A DNA stretch of 64,000 nt from Atkinsonella hypoxylon (taxonomy: Eukaryota; Ascomycota; Sordariomycetes; Hypocreales; Clavicipitaceae): positions 45,199 to 109,198 of the forward strand of contig JFHB01000099.1 in assembly GCA_000729835.1 (NCBI GenBank), written 5' to 3'. Below are positions 25,664-37,880 of the stretch, in pieces. Below the pieces are notes generated by a model that saw nothing but the letters and a program-made list of their open reading frames with translations, was not told the origin of the DNA and ran no database searches. How positions within the stretch are numbered: position 1 is the first letter of the stretch; every line of letters begins with the position of its first letter. A program made the position numbers and the translations under genes.

Positions 25664-26310
25664 ATATGACGATTGAGCATTTCGGCCTTGAGGGTCACTT
25701 GTCGACCTTGTGCTTTCTATTCTCGATGCATTCCAGTGCATTCCATTTATGCAGGCATGGCGAAAGGCGTATGGTCTGAGTAATGATACTTTGCGCGAAG
25801 ATGATTTCACTTCCAATGTATGGATAGTTTGAGCCTGCACGGTAATACAATGTGGCGGTTAGTCATGAAGTCCAATGTAACTGTGACATTAAAAATACTA
25901 CTCGTGCAACATGTTTTACAAGGCTAGGCTAAACCATTGCAATTTTTAACCGAGTCACGTTTACACTTGCTGCCAACCAAGCCCATGGAGAATATACATA
26001 TATTTTACCCTCCCCCCCCCCCCTCCCCAGGCGTCAAGGTATAAGTTGAATAATGAATTCATATATGTTATATGTATTTTGTACTCCGATGCATATGCCA
26101 GCCCTAGTATATCAGCCTCGCGCAAAATTTGAAAGCCTCAAAGGTGGTCGTTGCACAAGATGTAAATACATGGTGCCGCTCCGTAGCCTACAAGATTCAC
26201 TTTACAAACTCAAGCCTACGTACGAATTCAACGCGCTCTCACAGGGAAGCTTAAGGAAACCCAAGGGGAAAAGAAAGTGCCGCACATGGAATCATCGAAA
26301 GCCTCCGGCA
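25664..26310. other. Convergent intergenic region
   Basis: Tail-to-tail spacer between the Cut12-like and BTB genes, holding both 3' UTRs. It contains a C-rich run near 26010-26028. No gene is supported. Confidence 0.55.
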
Positions 26311-27894
26311 TTACGCCAAAAACCGCCTCACCTTATTCCTGCCCCTTTCCGAACTCACAGCATCAATCTTGACCGCTTCGAAAACACACTCGACCGCGCT
26401 CTTCCCACTGCTCGTAGCCTGAATGCGCAGTCGCCACAGGGCCGTCAGCACAGTCCACGGGGCGTCCGGCAGCGAGCCATCTGAGCGCTTCCTCTTGCGA
26501 AGAGGGTCACCGTTCGTCTGCTGGGCTTCCGCCACACTGGAGGGGAAGTACTCGCTCCCATCGAGCGTGACGTCTGCGTCCGGACCAATGGCCACCCGTA
26601 CGAGATGCTCGCTAAGAGGCGTGTCGCCCGGCGTCGCAGGCTGCGAGGACGCGCCTCCCGAGCCCATGAGCAGACCGAGCGGGCGCGTGGTAGACGGGAG
26701 AGCCAGCTTGGTGGCAATGACCTCGAGGAGCTTGGCAACGCGGGTCTTTGTGTCGCGGAAGAACTCTACGCGCGGCGCGCCGTGGCAGAAATGGATCGTG
26801 GACTCGTGCCCGATCTGGAGGACAAGGGTGGCCGGGGCGTGGTCCACGTGCGGACGGGCGTAGTTGACGTGCGCGACGGAAAAGGGAGCGTCGGCCTCGC
26901 GCTCGTCGGCGTCCTCGTCCAGCACGGATATCCCGCTCTTCTGCACGTTCTCCAGCCGGATGGTGATCTCGGCGGTGCCGCGGCGCGCGTTGTACGCGAT
27001 GCAGTGCGGCAGAAGCTGCTGCTCCAGACCCTTGAAGTGGAAGTAGCGCGCATCGCGGAGGAGTTCCTGTCGATGCGTCTCGTCGCGTATGTGAATCGGG
27101 TATCCGCGCAGCAGGCGCAGCAGATCGGCGAACGTGTCGGCGTTGCGGTTCGGCACCGAGGGCGGCAAGATGGACGGCGGACGGAGCAGGCCCTCGCGGT
27201 CCAGGCCGGGAAACAGGTTGTCGGGGCGGGAGAAGAAGAAGGCGAAGCCGAGCGAGAAGTAGTTGGGCGAATTGCGCGGGTCGGTGAGCAGATCGCGCGG
27301 GATCTGGAACTCGCGATGCCCGATGGAGATGAAGATGCTCTCCTCGTAGAGCTGCGAGATCAGCTTGGGCACTAGTTAGGGAGGGGCATCAGTTAGAAGA
27401 CGCTGGACGAAAACTTGTTGAATCAATCTTTTTAGAACTTTGATTATATATATATATATATATATCGATATATATAAGGAAAAAAAAAAGGAGGGGGCAC
27501 GGCTAATTAGTTACAACGCACGACTGTAAAACTGCGCATCGGCAAACAGGCGCACAAAGTGCTTGCCATCCCGCGGCGTAACATGATACCCCTGCAGATG
27601 CAGCGCAATGTCGCGAAACGTCGCCGGGTCGCGATCAATGTACAGCGTGCGCAACGCCACGTCCTCGCTCGGCTCGGCTGCCTGTCGGAGCTGGCACAGG
27701 AAGTACTGCGAGAAGTAGGACGGCGCGTCCGACGAGAGCGATGCCCCCGATAGCTTGAACAGCTCGCTTCCGATCTGGATGGGGAATACCCTTTCGTGAG
27801 GCAGGATGGGGGGAATCTTGGCGATGGTCTTCTCGGTCGGGGGGCTTGCGGTCGGCGCTTGGGCTTCTGCGTATCCGGGACTGGCTGAGGTCAT
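26311..27894 (-). CDS. Double BTB/POZ (T1-type) domain protein
   Basis: Exons 27522-27894 and 26311-27371 give 477 aa; a 150-nt intron rich in TA repeats separates them and is removed to give QFYSLPKLISQLYEESIF. Two T1-like BTB units are seen: ~33-125 (FPIQIGSELFKLSGASLSSD, then TLYIDRDPATFRDIALHLQG) and ~140-240 (FISIGHREFQIPRDLL, then ADTFADLLRLLRGYPI). A C-terminal ~230-residue region is of unknown fold. Such BTB proteins occur widely in filamentous ascomycetes; some act as cullin-3 adaptors, but no partner can be named here. The start at 27894 is the first ATG in an open frame; the (GAGGAT)n tract lies about 100 bp upstream. Confidence 0.85.
27445..27477. repeat. (TA)n microsatellite in BTB intron
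   Basis: Alternating AT of about 33 bp with one CG interruption, inside the single intron of the BTB gene, next to an A10 run. Confidence 0.85.
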
Positions 27895-27994
27895 GGTTGT
27901 GGCTCGCAGCACGTTGGTGGACGAGAGGGGCTTCTGCTGGCTGGACGAGGGGGAGGTAGGTGCTTTGGATTTGTCGAGGTTGAGGCTTTGATTT

Positions 27995-28191
27995 GAGGAT
28001 GAGGATGAGGATGAGGATGAGGATGAGGATGAGGATGAGGTTGAGGATGAGGATGAGGATGAGGATGAGGATGAGGATGAGGATGAGGATGAGGATGAGG
28101 ATGAGGATGAGGATGAGGTTGAGGATGAGGATGAGGATGAGGTTGAGGATGAGGTTGAGGTTGCGGTTGCGGTTGCGGTTGCGGTTGCGGT
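27995..28191. repeat. Hexanucleotide (GAGGAT)n / (GGTTGC)n tandem repeat
   Basis: About 200 bp of near-perfect GAGGAT units with periodic GAGGTT variants, ending in about five GGTTGC units. Being a hexamer without stops, it is open in several frames on both strands and would encode HP/QP, NR/LI or MR dipeptide runs. It sits 100 bp 5' of the BTB gene start and 3.4 hundred bp from the RFC3 3' end, so a promoter or 5' UTR location is most likely. Confidence 0.95.
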
Positions 28192-28531
28192 TCTTGGCGG
28201 GGCAAGTGGTGTGTTTCCTGACTTTCGAGACGGCGCATGCTGAGGTTGGTTGCATTATGTGGTACTATGTTGCTTTGCTTACGAGTTGCGCGCTCATGTA
28301 GTTCGTTGTCTAACTAACTATAGACTGACTGTATTCATTTCTCTTCTCGTCTGACATGAATCGCGCAACCGTGCATTATCTTGGTGGCCGGCCCGCTCTG
28401 CTCATGAATAAGACACTCAATGTAATCGACAATGACGTGCCTGAATTACAATCCGTTCACCCAAGTACACGAGCAGATGCGTTTCTGACCAGAAATTCCA
28501 TCTCAATTTCTCCATCTACATACACACTCCA

Positions 28532-29784
28532 TCACCGGCCCATCAGCTCAACTCCACCACGAACCACGCCAACAACAGCCCCCGTCTGCACCACCTCGCT
28601 CCCTCCCCCAGCAACCCTGTGCTCAATATCAGCCAGCCCGCTCAGCCAAGTGATCATCACCTCAGGGCGAACCTCCAGCTTAGCCAACTCCTCCGACAAG
28701 GACGTGATAATGTCCGCCAGAGCTAACCCCCTCGTCACCTTGAGCGCATTAATCGTATTCAAGCAGCTCGTCACATCCGAGGTATCCAGTAACGTCTTGA
28801 CAATCTCCCTAATCGCATCCGGCGGCGGCGCCGCGATGCAATTGTAAATTGTCTCCGTTGTGATCATATCGCGCTCAATCTCCTTCTCGGGCACTTCGGG
28901 AGCATCCTTCGCTCGAAGCGGCGTGCTCGAGGCATGACACGCCTGCAGGACGTTCAAAGCCCTCCGCATATCTCCCTTGCTCAACCTCACCAGCGCATCT
29001 ACCGCCTCGGCGCCGATCCGAACGTGCTCCTCCTCCACCACTTTCTCTACCAGGGTTCGGATATCGCCTTCCTTCAGGGGGCTGAATCTGAACCTGGTGC
29101 ATCTGCTCAGGAGCGCAGGGCTCAGCTTGTGGGAATAGTTGGCGATGATGCAGAACCTTGTGTTGGCAGTGTATTTTTCCATAATTCGTCGTAGTGCCAT
29201 TTGAGCAGTGTTGGTCATGGCGTCTGCTTCGTCGAGGATGATGAGCTTGAATCCTGCCATTGCATTGGACTTTGCTGATGCGCCGCCCATGCTGAAAATC
29301 TGCTTCGTACTGGCGAACGTCTTGATTTGTTCTCGCACCACGTCGATGCCACGATCATCGGAGGCATTAAGCTCCAGCACCATCTGCCGCACATTGGCGG
29401 CTCCGTATATTCGGCGGGCGAGGGCGAGGATGGTGGATGTCTTGCCCGTTCCAGGAGGGCCATATAAGAGAAGATGAGGGAGGCGGTTAGAATCAACGAA
29501 CTTGTTGATTGTGGCGAGGATGTCTTGATGGCCTGAGACGTCGTCGAGCGTAGCGGGACGATACTTTTCGATCCTGAGGGCAATCCATGGTTGGTCAGCT
29601 ATTGCATGATTCCAGTTCGCACGGTCGGAGGTATCGTCGATGACACGTACCAGGGTAAGCTGTCTTCAGCTTCAACAGGCAAGTTGGCTGTGCCTCTCTT
29701 ACCCTTGGTTGCCGCCGATGAGAAAACCACGTCCTTGGAGGGGGCGGGCGCATCAACGTCCATCTCGTCCCCAAAGTCGGACAT
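28532..29784 (-). CDS. rfc3: Replication factor C subunit 3 (clamp loader)
   Basis: Exons 29651-29784 and 28532-29573 give 391 aa. RFC box II WIEKYRPATLDDVSGHQDI spans the intron. Walker A is GPPGTGKTST, Walker B LIILDEADAMT, and the arginine-finger SRC motif LLSRCTRFRF. RFC3 (human RFC5) is one of the four small subunits that load PCNA at primer ends with Rfc1, and Rad17/Ctf18/Elg1 in alternative loaders, in the nucleus. The acidic N-terminus MSDFGDEMDVDAPAPSKD is typical of filamentous fungi. Length fits. Confidence 0.95.
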
Positions 29785-30284
29785 GGTGCCTGCTGCTTGC
29801 CTGCTGCGTAACTGCTGTGAACAACGAATTGATGATGATTTATCGGCAGAGAAGTCTAATGTCGTTTTCTATTGTTACAGGTCTGCATGTGTCGGCTCTA
29901 TGTAAATTCTGTGTGAAGCTGTCCAAGATCATACGCACTAAGATCGAGCTAGACACGTTGACCGCGCCGGTGCGTGTCACGGCCATTAAAATCCCTGCTG
30001 CTGCTGGTGCATGTCTCCACTCATGACCCACCTCAAGTCAAGGCTCCTCTTGCGCCTTCATTCAGGATTGATTTGTTATGGGTGAGCATTACATGTTCCA
30101 ATTGTTTTCTTGACATACATGCAATAAAATACTTCATCATAGGATCAATGAAGTGCAGGCCACGGCCGTCGTCTCGTTCGTGTCATCTGGTAATCCCAAC
30201 GCGCCATGTCATGAAAACGGCTTAATGAGGTACAATACACGCACTTGCAACAGCCTTCATGTACACGGCCTTTGAAATAATATT

Positions 30285-32220
30285 TTATTGTGTCGATAGG
30301 TGGTTCGTTCCGAGGCCTACGTACTCAAACATGATGGGAATCTGCGCCGTGGCAAACCATGCAATCCCTGAGTCGAGTGTCAGTAAATCCATCTGGGCTG
30401 AACAGCTCCTAGACGCAAATAGCATCTTACCTGTGTAAACCACCAATTTCGTCACTACTTCGACATCGTATCTCACACGTGGTCGAACAAGACGTGAAAA
30501 CATTTCTTCGTCATCAAGCTCCGATCCCTCGAGGACCTCGCCCATTTCTTCTCCACACAACGCTGTGGCCGCGTTGCTCGCCTTTTCAAATCCGTGAGAA
30601 TTAAGCTTCTGTATCCCTGATGTCCGAGCGTTCTTCCCCAATTGATCCTCGTCCTTGCCCTGAAGGTTCATATTGCTGGACTTGCTCCTGAGGCTCTGGT
30701 TGCTGCTAATGCTTTCCCTTCGCCGCCGTTCCCGATAGGCAAGCGCCTCGTATGCATCAGCAGCACTCTGGGGGCCGATGGAGACAGAACGCCCTCTAGT
30801 GGTGGGATGTCGAATTCCCTCCACCATACGGGGAAAGTCAGAGGCTTTGGGAAACAGAGTATCGAGGCGAGACCCAGGCGGCACAGACTTGTATTCGCTC
30901 GCAGGCGTGAAGTAGCGTCTCGGTAGGTTCCATCCATAATTCTCCATGAGCCGGAAGAGATGAGGCAGTACCTTGAGCAGAGCAGGCTTCATAGTCTCTC
31001 GCCAAGCGAAAATGACCAGCACTCCAAAGACGATCCTGGCAATGTTTCGCCACAAGCCCAATGACGCCACGTCTACTACGCCGTCGCCGTACGCATGCGT
31101 CTTCCAAGGGTCCGAGGGAATCTTGCCATAAGTCCAGGTTCCAAACTCGACGCCAATGACGACACCGGCAAACGCTACACTGTCGTCGAAGCAAGGACAG
31201 TCGTCTGCAGGTTCAGGGTGTATCCGAACAAAGATGATGACAACCAAGCCGGCAATGACAGGGGCAATCCACGAGCTGGAGTGCATGTATGCATCAAACC
31301 ATGGGCCATGGTAGAACTCAAGTAGACCAATGCCAGCACCGATGGCCGACCCCACGATGACATCCAAGAATCCATGCATGCCGCAGTAGAGACGACCAAA
31401 AACGATGGAAGCGGCATAAAAGTAGGAGAGGATCTCGAGGATCACCTTGACCGTAGGAGGTAATGTATTATCCTGACTGTGCAGGCTGAACAGCCCGTAC
31501 ACAGCTACTGATAGCGCATTGGCACTGTGCGTCGAAGGAAAACCGTATTCAAGAGCAGCAGACCCGGACATGGTAATTCGATGTAACGGCGGCGAGAGAG
31601 GCCGGGGAAGAGAATAGAAGTCCTTGATAAAGCCCGTCCAGAAGACACCAAGCGCAAGCATATGCACCAACCTGATGTATCATCGTCAGCGCGATTGGTT
31701 TCTCGAGACAAAGATATATATACTTCGATTCTGGTTTATTCACGTTGACCCAACGTACCCCTTGCCCAGTGACGCCCATCCACACCAGAAACATATCGGC
31801 AGCCCAATCATGAAAAAGGTATGCGTTCCGAGATTAGCAGTGATGGCAAAGTAACTGTCAAGCACAGGTGTTCGCAGCTTTTGCTGCACCCAGGCCAAAT
31901 GCGGCGTCTCCCATCGTATCAGAGGCAGGACTCGTTGACGAAGATTGTATCGCCATCGCGGAAGCGCTCTCTTGTCTGCGAGGCGCAAAAGGCGCGACTC
32001 GTCAGCTGGCTTCCTGCATACGAACCACAAGTTCCTTATTTTTATTTTTATTTTTATTTTTATTTTCCCACGAACGGACCACACACTTACAGTGATTGAC
32101 ACTTCTCAGCCCCGCGTCCACAGTCTTATCGCCGTTCGTAGCAGGGCGAATCGTCTCTGTTGTCGTGGTTATGGCAGCACCAGATGGCGATGGCGGGGCA
32201 TCCCGTCGCTTGCCGCTCAT
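30285..32220 (-). CDS. lcb3: Sphingoid long-chain base 1-phosphate phosphatase (PAP2 family, LCB3/YSR2 type)
   Basis: Exons 32091-32220, 31759-31975, 30431-31671 and 30285-30367 give 556 aa. PAP2 motifs are intact: KDFYSLPRP (motif 1), PSTHSAN (motif 2, catalytic His) and GRLYCGMHGFLD (motif 3). Several hydrophobic segments flank them (TNLGTHTFFMIGLPICFW-like; WIAPVIAGLVVIIFV; IVFGVLVIFAW). The enzyme dephosphorylates dihydrosphingosine/phytosphingosine phosphate in the ER, steering flux to ceramide. A Ser/Arg-rich soluble insert sits at ~370-480 before a final hydrophobic segment. Intron 3 is 63 nt and stop-free, so retention would keep the frame. Intron 1 carries (ATTTTT)n. Confidence 0.92.
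32038..32068. repeat. (TATTTT)n microsatellite in LCB3 intron 1
   Basis: Five hexamer units in the first intron of the phosphatase gene, directly 3' of its donor on the minus strand. Confidence 0.85.
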
Positions 32221-33248
32221 GGTGGGAGGCAGATGGCAAAGCAATGAGCGGCGGAACGCGAGGAAGTAGGGGTCAATGAGGACAGCACAGAGAGCTCAGC
32301 TGCCGACATTGGGCATCGAAAAGGAGCATGAAGGTGACCCTGCTGAGGTTAACTGGCTGAATACCACATCTGCCTAGAGCAGGTAGGCAGGCAGGCAGGC
32401 AGGTACCTATAGGTAGCGCTTTGAATTAGGTAAATAAGAGGAACTGCTGCGAGCATCTGCTGGGGGGCTGTATTAATATCAAAACATGTGCCAAGACAGA
32501 CTCTCTGTTCCAACATCAACAAAAGAACCGATGTGCCAGACCAAGTGGGTAGGGGTAGGGGACTTGTCGAGAATCTCCTTCTCCCGGTTCTTGAGACCCG
32601 CAAAACAAGCGAAACCGCAGAGAGCCTTTACTCTTCCTGGACTATCCTGTACGGAGTACGAGATAGATTTCTTCACGGGTCTCACAGCCCATGGCTCTCT
32701 TGGAGACCTGTCACGTGACTCCCCACCCGTGCGCAGCGCGTGGGCAGTCCATACATCAGAGGCAACTGCAGCTCCTCGTCATATCTGACCGTAAAGCTAC
32801 ATACACTAGTTAGTTAGCGTATCGGCCCATTTTAATGCCCATTAAAACATCGCTAGAGGAGATACATGAAGTCACGTACAAAATTTATACTATAGTAGAA
32901 GCACTATACAGAGCCTGAGCCATAAGGAGCCATTGTCTGTTTTATAGCCCTTCCAAGTCAGAGCCTGCTATGCTAGTCTTTATAATAGAAGAGTTCCTTG
33001 CTATATGAGTTATAGATTTCCAAAATAGACTAAATAAGCGCTACCAGCTAGCTTCTTGGAGCAACAATCTGTGGTTAAAAGACTTCGAGTATCGCTACTC
33101 TTGTGAAGCTAACGAGGGCGAGTCAAAGAGATGTAGTAAATACCACTCTGGAAGACCCACTTTCCCTTTCAAGCTCAAGCAACTACCTAGGTACCTACCT
33201 ACATACATATTGATCAACCTCACCACAACATCCAGTTTGCGTCTCACC
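32221..33248. other. 1 kb divergent intergenic region with AT-rich relic
   Basis: Separates the divergent phosphatase and reductase genes. It holds a (GGCA)n/TACCTATAGGTA motif cluster (32385-32416) and an ACTAGTTAGTTAGCG motif near 32806-32823. A hairpin TTTTAATG/CATTAAAA lies near 32830-32847, followed by an AT-rich stretch to ~33100 that looks like a degraded repeat. The TACCTAGGTACCTA motif at 33186-33205 is only 45 bp from the reductase start. Confidence 0.5.
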
Positions 33249-34416
33249 ATGTCCCGCCTCCTCACCGGCAAACATGCCGTCGTAGTAGGCGCCACCGGCA
33301 CAATCGGCGCCTCCATAGCCCGCGCCTTCGCCGCCCGCGGCGCCGTCGTCTCCCTGCTCGGCCGCACAGCGCTCCAAGCCCGTGCCAAACTCGAACCCCA
33401 GCTCGAGGCCTTCACAGGCAGCGCAGCAGATGTGCCATCCTCCCACCAATTCATCAAGGTCGATGTGCGTGATGCTTCGAGTATCAAAGACGTGTTTGCA
33501 CGTCGGGAAGCACAAGTGAGCATGACGGCCCGTGGCGCATGTACCTGGCATTCTTACTGACGTGGCCCGCTTGGGCGGAAGGATGGAGAAGGCGTGGGGT
33601 CTATGGATATTCTTATCAATTGCGCGGGAATCTCACAGACTACGTTTTTGAAAAGAACGCCTGATGAGGCATTGGCTGATATTGTTGATACAAACTTGTT
33701 GGCTACGATGCTTGTGTGCAAACATGCTAGGGTGAGACCGCATGGTATGTATGTCGAAAGGACCTTGAGTTGAGTTGAGTTACAGAAGAAATGACTGGGT
33801 GACGCTTACGTCATTCACAATAGGCTGTATCATCAATGTCTCCAGTCTCATGGCTACCAAGGCTGGACTTGGTGCCACTGCCTATGCTGCCTCCAAGGCT
33901 GGCGTGGTCGGTATGTTTTGCCCTAACGTTTTGTGCGTTCATTCGTCATTTCTACATGCCTATCTGGCGAGGAGCGACGAGCAACTTCTCATCTCCATAA
34001 CTTCCTAATCATACACAACGAAGCTGAGTTGGAAGCTAATATAGCCGATATCTTGTAGGCTTCACCCGCGCCCTATGTCGAGAAATGGCAGCTCGTTCAA
34101 TCCGTGTAAATGCCCTCCTACCTGGTTGGGTAGACAGCTCTATGTGGGGTCGTAAGTGTTATTTTCCATGCCTCGTTTCTTTTCATCCTGTTTTCGAGTA
34201 AAAAGAAAATGAAATCATCCCGTGACAAGTCAAGCTCAGCTGACCCGTCCCCTATTAGATCTTAAACCCGAGCTACAGCAGGCATATCTCAATGACACAC
34301 CCCTTAAGCGTGTAGCGCACCCAGCTGAAGTGGCAGATGCCGCAATATTCTTGGCCGCCAACGGATTCGCTAATAACTGCGTTCTCAACCTCGATGGTGG
34401 GCTAAGTGCCGCTTGA
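33249..34416 (+). CDS. oar1: Mitochondrial 3-oxoacyl-[ACP] reductase-like SDR (OAR1/FabG type)
   Basis: Five exons, 33249-33515, 33582-33744, 33824-33910, 34059-34151 and 34235-34416, give 263 aa. Classical SDR features are present: cofactor loop VVGATGTIGASIA, NCAGIS, catalytic Ser in NVSSLMATKAG, and YAASKAGVVGFTRAL (YxxxK). The C-terminus EVADAAIFLAANGFANNCVL is typical. FabG/OAR1 reduces 3-ketoacyl-ACP in mitochondrial type II fatty-acid synthesis, supplying lipoate. The last acceptor (CAAG|CTCAG) is less certain than the others; an alternative a few bases away would break the frame. Its stop lies 63 bp from the UBA2 stop, tail to tail. Another SDR activity is possible. Confidence 0.82.
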
Positions 34417-34479
34417 ACTAAATATAAAAACAACTGCAGGCCCGTCATTAGTAGCATCATGGCGTGATAATGCAGAAAC

Positions 34480-37142
34480 TTAGTCATCATCGATGACGAT
34501 GGCACCTCCGACGTCTGACACTAGTACGATATCCTCATCAAAGCTGAGCTTGGCTTTTTTACTCGGCGGAGCATCATCCTCAGTATGTGCTCGTTTGAGA
34601 CCTTTGCTCTCGAAACCAAGACCTGGCTGGGTACTGCTGGCTCCATTCTGCTGCCTTCCGTTGGCCTCGCCATTAGTCTTGGCGGCCTTCTTTGGCTTCT
34701 TCGGGATAATAGGGTTTCCCTCAGAACCGGGCTGGACGGGTTTTTCCTTCTCATCAATGGTACTGCACAATGCAAATCAGAATCGATAGTCTTCTGTTTC
34801 CACAACTTGTACATACCTTTCTTCGACGTTGATCACAATGGTGACAAAAGGCTCATTGTCATCTTCATCGACAACAGTAAGGAAACTGCCTCTCCTGATG
34901 CCTGGTGGAATGCGTCAGTTAATCGCAATTGTGGTATGTCAGGCCGACCTACCAAGATCTGATAGCTTTCTGGGCAAATTTTCCGTCTCGTCGATGTCAT
35001 ACAAGATGCCAACTGCGTTGCTCAGAACAAACTCTCTACTACCAAAACCTAAATATTTCCTGACGATATCCTCGACGATATCATTCAAAGTCGCTCTTGA
35101 TAGGTCCACCCTGACGGAGGCATTAAAAACACTACAAACAGGGCATTCGGGATTAGGCGATCTTAAGGTGTCTGGGGCAAGCAAGCGAGCCGCTGCGAAT
35201 GGCGTCAAAAATACCTGTACAGAGTCTCATCAATACAAGTTCTGACACATGTACATCAACCATCCTCATGCGAACCTACCTCTTTGCCTTGATTGTATTC
35301 CCCTTTCAGAACTTTAAAACTCTCCAGAACGCATAGTCCGGCAACGATTGCATTCGTAGTAGCAATAGCTGGAATGATGTTCCCAGCCATTTCTTTGATG
35401 TCGAACCTCGACTTGCGATCGATTCCAAAGATAGTAGACCTGATATTCGCACTCGAGGTTACAAAGTCTAATGTATCGAGATCGTCCTTGTCGAACTCGA
35501 TAATGGGTTCCGGCTGGTCTGGGTTCTTGGACTTCTTGAGCTCCAATATTCTTCGACTGAGTCGATCAAGGCTGTCCTTGAACACTACGAGATTCTCTTC
35601 CAGAGTCCAGACACGCTGGTCGTCGCTCAAGATCTGATCCTTAGAGGCCACGGCCTCAGTAGCTTGGGTGTAAACGGCCTCGTACTTGAGAGGTTCGGGT
35701 TTCCTCCTCGACTTCCATATGTCTTCAACCGATCGTAATCTCTCTATATCACTGTTGAAAACCTTGTCAAAGAGCATTTGTGGGAAGTTCTCCGTTCCCA
35801 CAGCATCTCGGATTTTCTTCAAAGCTTCCGATTCCTTCTTTAGTTCTTCGATTTCATGGGCTGTAGGTAAAATAGTTAGATTACGGAGGGCATGCTGAGG
35901 ACCGACTTTTACGGACTTACCGTTCTCGGTATCCTCTGAATGATCGAGAGCGGACTCGTCTTCGCTGACACCAAACACTTCACTAGTACAATTGTTAGAG
36001 ATTTTTCGTCCCTCTGAAGCGCGGCATGGAAAAGCATTACTTTAGCAAGTAGCTCTTTCCCCAAACAATGCAGTGAATGGGCTGATTTGGTGTACTTCGA
36101 ATTGTACAGATCGGAAAAGTCTTAGGTGTCTCTTTCGGCGTGCAATCATAACATGCGGTAGTGCCTTTTTTGATCACCTGAACCTGTCCATTGAAACCCG
36201 TGGTACCGCTCTCGATCAAGGGAACATCGGCTGCAAGGCACATTTTGTTCACATGTCGTCGAGCGTCTAGGTTATCCAAAGCGTTGAAGACAATTTTGAA
36301 GTTCTTGAACCACGAAACGGTAAATTGATCATCTTTAATATTGGCATGATGAGCTACAATATTGACGTCGGGGTTGAATTTCGAGGCAGCTTCTTTCGCA
36401 ACCTGGGCGACTGTTAGTCCTCATCCATATAGTTTCTCCTTACTGCCCAAACAAAGGTAAAGCTGGAACTGACCAAAGCTTTTGATTTTTTGATGTGCTC
36501 TTTTCGGAAGAGAAATTGCCGATTTAGATTCGACAGATCTATAGTGTCAAGATCGACGATGTGAACTTCAGCGAAGCCAGTTAAAACCAAGTTCTTTAAC
36601 AATTCACAGCCGATGCCTCCGGCACCGACCATTAGCACACGGGCCTAAGACAAAATGCAGTTAGCTTCTTGGTGCATCAACGGTAATCCACTGCCGTTAT
36701 GATGTTGAACATCCAACTCTATCTTTGCCAAAACTTTGCGCATGGATTGCGAATGCGATGGTGTTGACTAGAGATGTTACGAGTCGGTGACTTTTTTTGG
36801 AAATTAGAATAACAGACGTACCTGTTTTACAGACGAGTTCAAGGACACGCCAAGAGATTGATAGTTATACCGATCTCTAGCCATCACTCGTGGCCGATGT
36901 TGAGCAACTGAAATGTGTCGATTCGGTTTGGGCTGTGCTGTTTGCTGAGTCGGAGCTGACGGTTGCGCGTTCTGCTTTTCATCGATTTGAGATAGCTGAG
37001 ATTGTTCCTGAGCCTGCGATTGAACGCTTAGGGTGTTGGAGGCTGGCTCAAGTGTTTGATCTGCAACGGGGTGAACAGGAGCAGCTGTACCAGCTGGCGC
37101 AAGAGCTGGTGCATTTTGGGTGTTATGGCTTGAAGCGTCCAT
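34480..37142 (-). CDS. uba2: SUMO-activating enzyme subunit 2 (Uba2)
   Basis: Eight exons: 36822-37142, 36474-36644, 36041-36402, 35921-35982, 35280-35860, 34953-35214, 34817-34901, 34762-34480. They give 708 aa, or 622 aa if translation begins at Met87 (36884), which is nearer the usual length. ATP-binding GAGGIGCELLKNL, zinc ligands CYDC and CPVC, and the catalytic-cysteine stretch FPICTIRSTP are intact. The ubiquitin-like fold ends at INVEER. The tail carries basic NLS-like patches (KKPKKAAK, KKAK) and a SUMO-interacting-type end AIVIDDD. Uba2 with Aos1 adenylates SUMO and passes it to Ubc9, in the nucleus. Intron 4 (35861-35920, 60 nt) is stop-free. Confidence 0.94.
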
Positions 37143-37880
37143 CGCCGCTGTCGCCCCTTGACCAGATCAATTCGACGAAGAAGGAGATGACGGTCGCGGT
37201 CGGTCGGCGAAAATCTCATGCGACGTCGGAATTGTAGGATGGGACGAGATGCTAGATTTCGGTCGTTGACTCTAAAGACCTCTCGGAGCTCTTACTGATA
37301 CTGCTCGATATGCTGGCTGATGACAACGACAGAGTTGCGACCAATTGGATGCAGCCGGACATGACAGGGATCTGATGCGAATGGGTCTCACAGTCGAAAA
37401 TAGTGGCTCTGATTGGCTCCCTGTGGTCAACGACGCTTCTGGTCCACCCAGTCGCTTTACAGCATGATTCACAGATTCATATATGAATGCGCCAACGGCT
37501 GTGATCGATTGGGATTGAATGGCAATTGGTGACGGACTACAGGGTACAAATAACACATACCTGTTACTTAGTTTATGGTTTTCCGTTTCAAAATTGTGTT
37601 TCTAGCTGGCTCACAAGAATGCCAGCGCATTACATGCCTCGATGCGAACCGAGCGCATGAGCAACCCCGATTGGACCACTCGTAATGTAGATTTAGCTTT
37701 TTCCCCCTTGTTTCAATCACCGCCATTGCTGCCTCTGCTGTTCGACTTCACTTCCGCTAAACCCTGATCTTGTGTGCATCAACCGATACTCAACTGTCTT
37801 AAATCTTCAATTTGACTAGATATTCTGACTTCACGCCTCAATTTGGTTGTTACATCCGGCTGTTACTCACTCCTCAAGAA
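37143..37880. promoter_or_regulatory. Divergent promoter region UBA2 / queuosine salvage gene
   Basis: 738 bp between two divergent starts. No additional gene seen. No specific factor site assigned. Confidence 0.4.

Noticed and set aside
26605..27375. 256-codon plus-strand open frame over the BTB gene
   Set aside because: GC-rich shadow frame; the minus strand encodes clear BTB motifs.
28356..28847. 163-codon plus-strand open frame over RFC3
   Set aside because: Lies antisense to conserved RFC3 codons; a shadow frame.
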